Part shown: one piece after another, positions 6,024-8,573 of the stretch
How positions within the stretch are numbered: position 1 is the stretch's first letter
Layout: every line of letters starts with the position of its first letter
Assembly (NCBI GenBank): GCA_002350845.1
Contig: DEFL01000031.1
Location: forward strand, 1-8,573
Source of the DNA: Christensenella sp. UBA2853
Lineage (GTDB): Bacteria; Bacillota; Clostridia; Christensenellales; Aristaeellaceae
Direction of reading: 5' to 3'
Length of the DNA: 8,573 nucleotides
The notes under the pieces: generated by a model
The model's input: the letters and a program-made list of their open reading frames with translations, nothing else
Told to the model about the DNA's origin: nothing
Database searches by the model: none
Made by a program: the position numbers and the translations under genes

Positions 6024-7712
6024 TCAGTATCTTCCGGCAATCTCTTCCAGCACATGCCCGATACTCTTTTCCACTGTGCCTTCATGGAAGGGATTGAGCA
6101 GACTGCCTTCGCGGAGCAGTTCAAAGTATCCCTTCTGTCCGCCCGCACGGCACAGTCTCAGATAATCCTGCCAGGCCTGGGGACGGTTTTCCTTCATGCG
6201 GCCGTAATACTGGAACGCGCACATCTGCGCCAGGGCGTAGTCGATGTAATAGAACGGATAGAGGAAGATGTGCTGCTTCTGCATCCAGAATCCGCCGCCT
6301 TCCAGGAATTCCTCGCCGTCATAATCGCGCCAGGGCATGTAGTTCTTTTCAATCTCGCGCCAGACTGCTCTGCGCTCCATAGCGGTCATGTTCACATCGG
6401 CGTACACCCGGTGCTGGTATTCATCCACGCAGCACATATAGGGAAGCACGGCCACCGCGCCGATCAGATGGCTGGTGATGTAATCCTCCCGCTTGTCCTC
6501 AAAGAAGGATTCCATCCACGGATAGGCAAAGTGCTCCATGGTCATGGAGTGGATCTCGTTGATTTCCGAAGTGGACCCGCTCAGGCGGTGGACGGGAATC
6601 GACCGCATTGCCAGATACCCCTGGAAAGCATGACCGGCTTCATGCGTCAGTACATCCACGTCCGCACTGGTTCCGTTGAAATTGGAGAAAATGAACGGTG
6701 CCTTGTAACCGGGCAGCCGGGTCATGTATCCGCCCATCCGCTTGCCGGGCTTGGTCTCCAGGTCAAAGAGCTCGTGCTCGACCATGAAATCGAAGAATTC
6801 TCCGGTTTCAGGGCTCATCTCACGGTACATCTTCTGCGCTTTGGCCACCAGTTCCTCCCGGGTGCCGATCGGATCCGGATTGCCTTCCGGGAACAGGAGC
6901 GCTTCATCATAGTAGTGCAGCTTTTCCACACCCAGGCGCTTACGCTGCTTTTCACGGATCTCCGCCACGGCCGGTGTCACAATCTCCCGGATCTGACGGC
7001 GGAACGCTGCAGCATCTTCCTTTGTATAGTCAAAACGCCTGCGCGAAACATACGCGTACTCTGTATAGGAAGGGAAGCCCAGCTTTCTGGCCATGCCGTC
7101 CCTGAGATGCACAAGCTCATCGTATTCCTCATCGAGACGGCCGGAAATGGACGCATACAGGGACGCCCAGGCGTGGAATGCTTCCTTTCTCTCTTCCCGG
7201 TCGGTGCTTTCCATGTGCTTGAGGAGGCCGTAGAAGTTGCACTTTTCCCCGCGGAAGTCGGTCTGGGCCAGTGCGCTGTCCTTCTGATAGGCCTGGCAGA
7301 TCTCGCCCACGCGGACGGTATCCTGAATGATGCGCTCATCCTGCACCAGCAGCGAAGCATCGATCAGCCGGAACATCTGCTCCCCGAACTCCCGCACAAA
7401 GTCCGCGCGGAATGCACTCTTTGAAAGCGCCGTATTCCACTGCTTGTTCAGCGGGATCAGGCGCGCATTCTGCTCCCGGATCCACTTCATTTCTGCTTCA
7501 TAGAAGGGATCGCGGGTGTCGATGGTGTTGCGAACGGAGGCAAGCGTTGCCATGGTATCCACGGCCGCTTCCTTCTCCTGCAGGTCAAAATAGACTTTTC
7601 TGGCCTGCGCATAGTCTTTCGCCTGTTCAAGCTCCCTGATCGCCTGCTCAAAGGTCTCACGGAAGGCTTCCATATCAGGTCTTGTATACTGAAGCTCTGA
7701 GAATTTCTGCAT
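6024..7712 (-). CDS. pepF: M3-family oligoendopeptidase (PepF-like)
   Basis: Cytoplasmic zinc metallopeptidase that cleaves short peptides, typical of peptide turnover in Bacillota. The 562-residue protein has the family's usual length, a mostly helical N-terminal half and the catalytic domain in the second half. The active site is HEAGH at 357-361 with catalytic E358; the third zinc ligand is probably E386 in NEIHS, 25 residues after the second histidine, as in thimet-type peptidases. GGYMTRLPGYKAPFIFSNF (327-345) and the tyrosine-rich FLYPFYYIDYALAQ stretch near the C-terminus are also characteristic. I start it at the ATG at 7712, which follows GGGAGGAAG with good spacing; the frame remains open to 7919 but that extension runs through the promoter at 7744-7772 and resembles no protein. 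The HAD-NadE gene follows 39 bases after its stop. Confidence 0.93.
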   Translation of the reverse strand: MQKFSELQYTRPDMEAFRETFEQAIRELEQAKDYAQARKVYFDLQEKEAAVDTMATLASVRNTIDTRDPFYEAEMKWIREQNARLIPLNKQWNTALSKSAFRADFVREFGEQMFRLIDASLLVQDERIIQDTVRVGEICQAYQKDSALAQTDFRGEKCNFYGLLKHMESTDREERKEAFHAWASLYASISGRLDEEYDELVHLRDGMARKLGFPSYTEYAYVSRRRFDYTKEDAAAFRRQIREIVTPAVAEIREKQRKRLGVEKLHYYDEALLFPEGNPDPIGTREELVAKAQKMYREMSPETGEFFDFMVEHELFDLETKPGKRMGGYMTRLPGYKAPFIFSNFNGTSADVDVLTHEAGHAFQGYLAMRSIPVHRLSGSTSEINEIHSMTMEHFAYPWMESFFEDKREDYITSHLIGAVAVLPYMCCVDEYQHRVYADVNMTAMERRAVWREIEKNYMPWRDYDGEEFLEGGGFWMQKQHIFLYPFYYIDYALAQMCAFQYYGRMKENRPQAWQDYLRLCRAGGQKGYFELLREGSLLNPFHEGTVEKSIGHVLEEIAGRY

Positions 7713-7743
7713 CGTGTTCTTCCTCCCACTCTTCGATAGATGG

Positions 7744-7772
7744 ATTGTATCATGATCCTCTGATTCCTCCAA
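7744..7772 (-). promoter_or_regulatory. Promoter of pepF and the HAD-NadE gene
   Basis: Minus strand TTGGAG (7767-7772), 17 bases, TACAAT (7744-7749), preceded by TG one base before the -10 (extended -10, TGATACAAT). The -35 is weak (three of six) but the extended -10 compensates. Start near 7737 gives a leader of about 25 bases holding only the ribosome site. Confidence 0.6.
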
Positions 7773-7908
7773 CACACGCGTCATCTGATTCTGACCATGC
7801 TGCGAACGAAAAATGCGCAGAAAAATCGTCTGAAATCCATCGATTTTGTAAAAATTTACTTTGTTTGTCGTATCAGGTTGTAAATCATGCTGTTTTGTAT
7901 AAAATAAA

Positions 7909-7935
7909 TTAGCACTCACCTCTTGACTTTGCTAA
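7909..7935 (+). promoter_or_regulatory. CIRCE element (HrcA operator) upstream of hsp20
   Basis: TTAGCACTC (7909-7917) is a perfect left arm of the CIRCE consensus; after exactly nine bases CTTTGCTAA (7927-7935) matches the right arm GAGTGCTAA at six of nine positions. The element overlaps the -35 box of the hsp20 promoter, the usual place for HrcA repression, so expression should rise on heat shock when HrcA loses activity. The imperfect right arm suggests weaker or leakier repression than at groESL or dnaK operons. Confidence 0.8.
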
Positions 7936-7950
7936 CAGCCCGAGTATAAT
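7923..7950 (+). promoter_or_regulatory. Promoter of hsp20
   Basis: TTGACT (7923-7928), 16-base spacer, TATAAT (7945-7950): a near-consensus vegetative promoter whose -35 is buried in the CIRCE element. Transcription should begin around 7957, giving a leader of about 120 bases. Confidence 0.85.
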
Positions 7951-8022
7951 AACAACTGAACAAAGGAACAGAGATCCAAAAAGAAAAGACCTCCGCCCCG
8001 TTGCTCTGCAGAACATAATGCA

Positions 8023-8053
8023 GGAACACGAAGCATCCAGCTTCAGTGTCTCC
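8023..8053 (+). promoter_or_regulatory. Hairpin in the hsp20 5' leader
   Basis: GAAGC (8030-8034) pairs with GCTTC (8040-8044) round the loop ATCCA; the stem continues with ACAC/GTGT (8026-8029 with 8046-8049) and GGA/TCC (8023-8025 with 8051-8053), each step separated by a single bulged base on the 3' side. This gives 12 base pairs ending 8-9 bases before the ribosome site AAAGGAAG (8061-8068). Confidence 0.5.
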
Positions 8054-8076
8054 ACATTCGAAAGGAAGTATGGATT

Positions 8077-8535
8077 ATGTTGATGCCGAGTATTTTTAAT
8101 GAAAATCTTTTTGATGACCTTCTGGGTTATACATTTGATGACATGGACCGCCAGATGCGGAAGATGGACCGTCAGCTCTACGGACACAGCGCCAAGCACG
8201 AAATGCGGACTGACGTGCGTGAACTGGAAGACGGGTATGAAATCGATATGGACCTGCCCGGATTCAAGAAGGATCAGATTGAACTGAACCTGGAGAACGG
8301 TTATCTGACCGTGACCGCAAACAAAGGTTTTGACAAGGACGAAAAGGACAAGCAGGGCCGCATGATCCGCCAGGAACGCTATGCCGGTTCCATGCAGAGA
8401 TCCTTCTATGTCGGCCAGAACATGACAGAGGAAGATGTGAAGGCCCGCTTTGAGGACGGTGTTCTCCATCTGAACCTGCCCAAGAAGGACGCCAAAAAGG
8501 TGCCTGAGAAGAAAACCATCTGCATTGAAGGATGA
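8077..8535 (+). CDS. hsp20: Small heat shock protein, Hsp20/alpha-crystallin family
   Basis: ATP-independent cytoplasmic chaperone that holds unfolding proteins for refolding by DnaK/GroEL-type machines. The 152-residue protein has a short N-terminal arm (MLMPSIFNENLFDDLL), an alpha-crystallin domain at about 42-137 (start RTDVRELEDGYEIDMDLPG, end ARFEDGVLHLNLPKK with the conserved GVL at 128-130) and a C-terminal IXI motif, I148-C149-I150, which in the family docks onto neighbouring subunits to build oligomers. The ATG at 8077 is 8 bases after AGGAAG; a second ATG at 8083 would remove two residues and is a less well spaced alternative. It is transcribed divergently from pepF, under the CIRCE-overlapped promoter. 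No terminator is visible in the 38 bases after its stop. Confidence 0.95.
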   Translation: MLMPSIFNENLFDDLLGYTFDDMDRQMRKMDRQLYGHSAKHEMRTDVRELEDGYEIDMDLPGFKKDQIELNLENGYLTVTANKGFDKDEKDKQGRMIRQERYAGSMQRSFYVGQNMTEEDVKARFEDGVLHLNLPKKDAKKVPEKKTICIEG

Positions 8536-8573
8536 TTTCCTCCCCTGATCTGTGATTCAATCAACTGAACACC

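Larger units (their letters stand above)
7713..8076. other. Divergent intergenic region between pepF and hsp20
   Basis: This 364-base gap holds no gene that I can support. From left to right it contains the pepF ribosome site and promoter (leftward), an AT-rich stretch at about 7840-7910 that includes GTAAA-AA-TTTAC (7848-7859), a weak possible extra rightward promoter (TTGTAA at 7878-7883, 16 bases, TAAAAT at 7900-7905), the CIRCE-like operator and strong hsp20 promoter, and the hsp20 leader with a hairpin. Confidence 0.7.

Noticed and set aside
6003..7424. Long plus-strand frame antisense to pepF (473 codons)
   Set aside because: It mirrors the codon structure of pepF, which has clear family motifs, a ribosome site and a promoter. 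The antisense product has no recognisable domain and no ribosome site.
7713..7919. N-terminal extension of PepF to 7919
   Set aside because: The added 69 residues do not fit the family length, run through the promoter, and a strong ribosome site precedes the ATG at 7712.
7909..8469. Minus-strand frame antisense to hsp20
   Set aside because: Shadow of a clear Hsp20 gene; it would read through the CIRCE element and hsp20 promoter.

Overview
The window looks like chromosomal DNA of a low-to-mid GC, probably anaerobic member of the Bacillota (Firmicutes). The reasons are purine-rich AGGAGG-type ribosome sites before nearly every gene, clear sigma-A-type promoters, a HrcA/CIRCE-type heat-shock operator, intrinsic terminators, an M3 oligoendopeptidase F and an ammonia-dependent NAD synthetase. 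I cannot name a genus. No rRNA, tRNA, CRISPR array, insertion sequence or phage gene was seen.

Six transcription blocks are not needed; the layout reduces to four. (A) 115-3131, minus strand: a four-gene operon reading crp/fnr-type regulator, ABC substrate-binding protein, permease, ATPase. It has a near-consensus promoter (-35 at 3177-3182, -10 at 3154-3159), a 24-bp near-perfect palindrome just upstream of the -35 (3184-3207), and 4-base ATGA overlaps at both distal junctions. The regulator probably controls its own operon, and the ABC system is of the nitrate/sulfonate/pyrimidine-precursor (NitT/TauT) importer type with unknown ligand. (B) 3262-4495, minus: a single-gene unit for a uroporphyrinogen-decarboxylase-family (MtaA/CmuA-like) protein, with its own promoter, a structured 5' leader of about 125 nt and a strong terminator. 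(C) 4535-7772, minus: oligoendopeptidase F followed by an unusual gene in which a HAD-superfamily phosphatase is fused in frame to NAD synthetase, ending in a textbook terminator. (D) 7909-8535, plus: a small heat shock protein (Hsp20), divergent from pepF, with a CIRCE operator overlapping its promoter and a hairpin-bearing leader.

The observations I would follow first are the HAD-NadE fusion, which still carries a ribosome site and ATG exactly where a free-standing nadE would begin; the palindromic operator in front of the Crp/Fnr gene; the structured uroD-family leader; and the CIRCE plus hairpin arrangement of hsp20. Several starts chosen here are shorter than the longest open frame because the ribosome site or the promoter position demands it (717, 3131, 5984, 7712).
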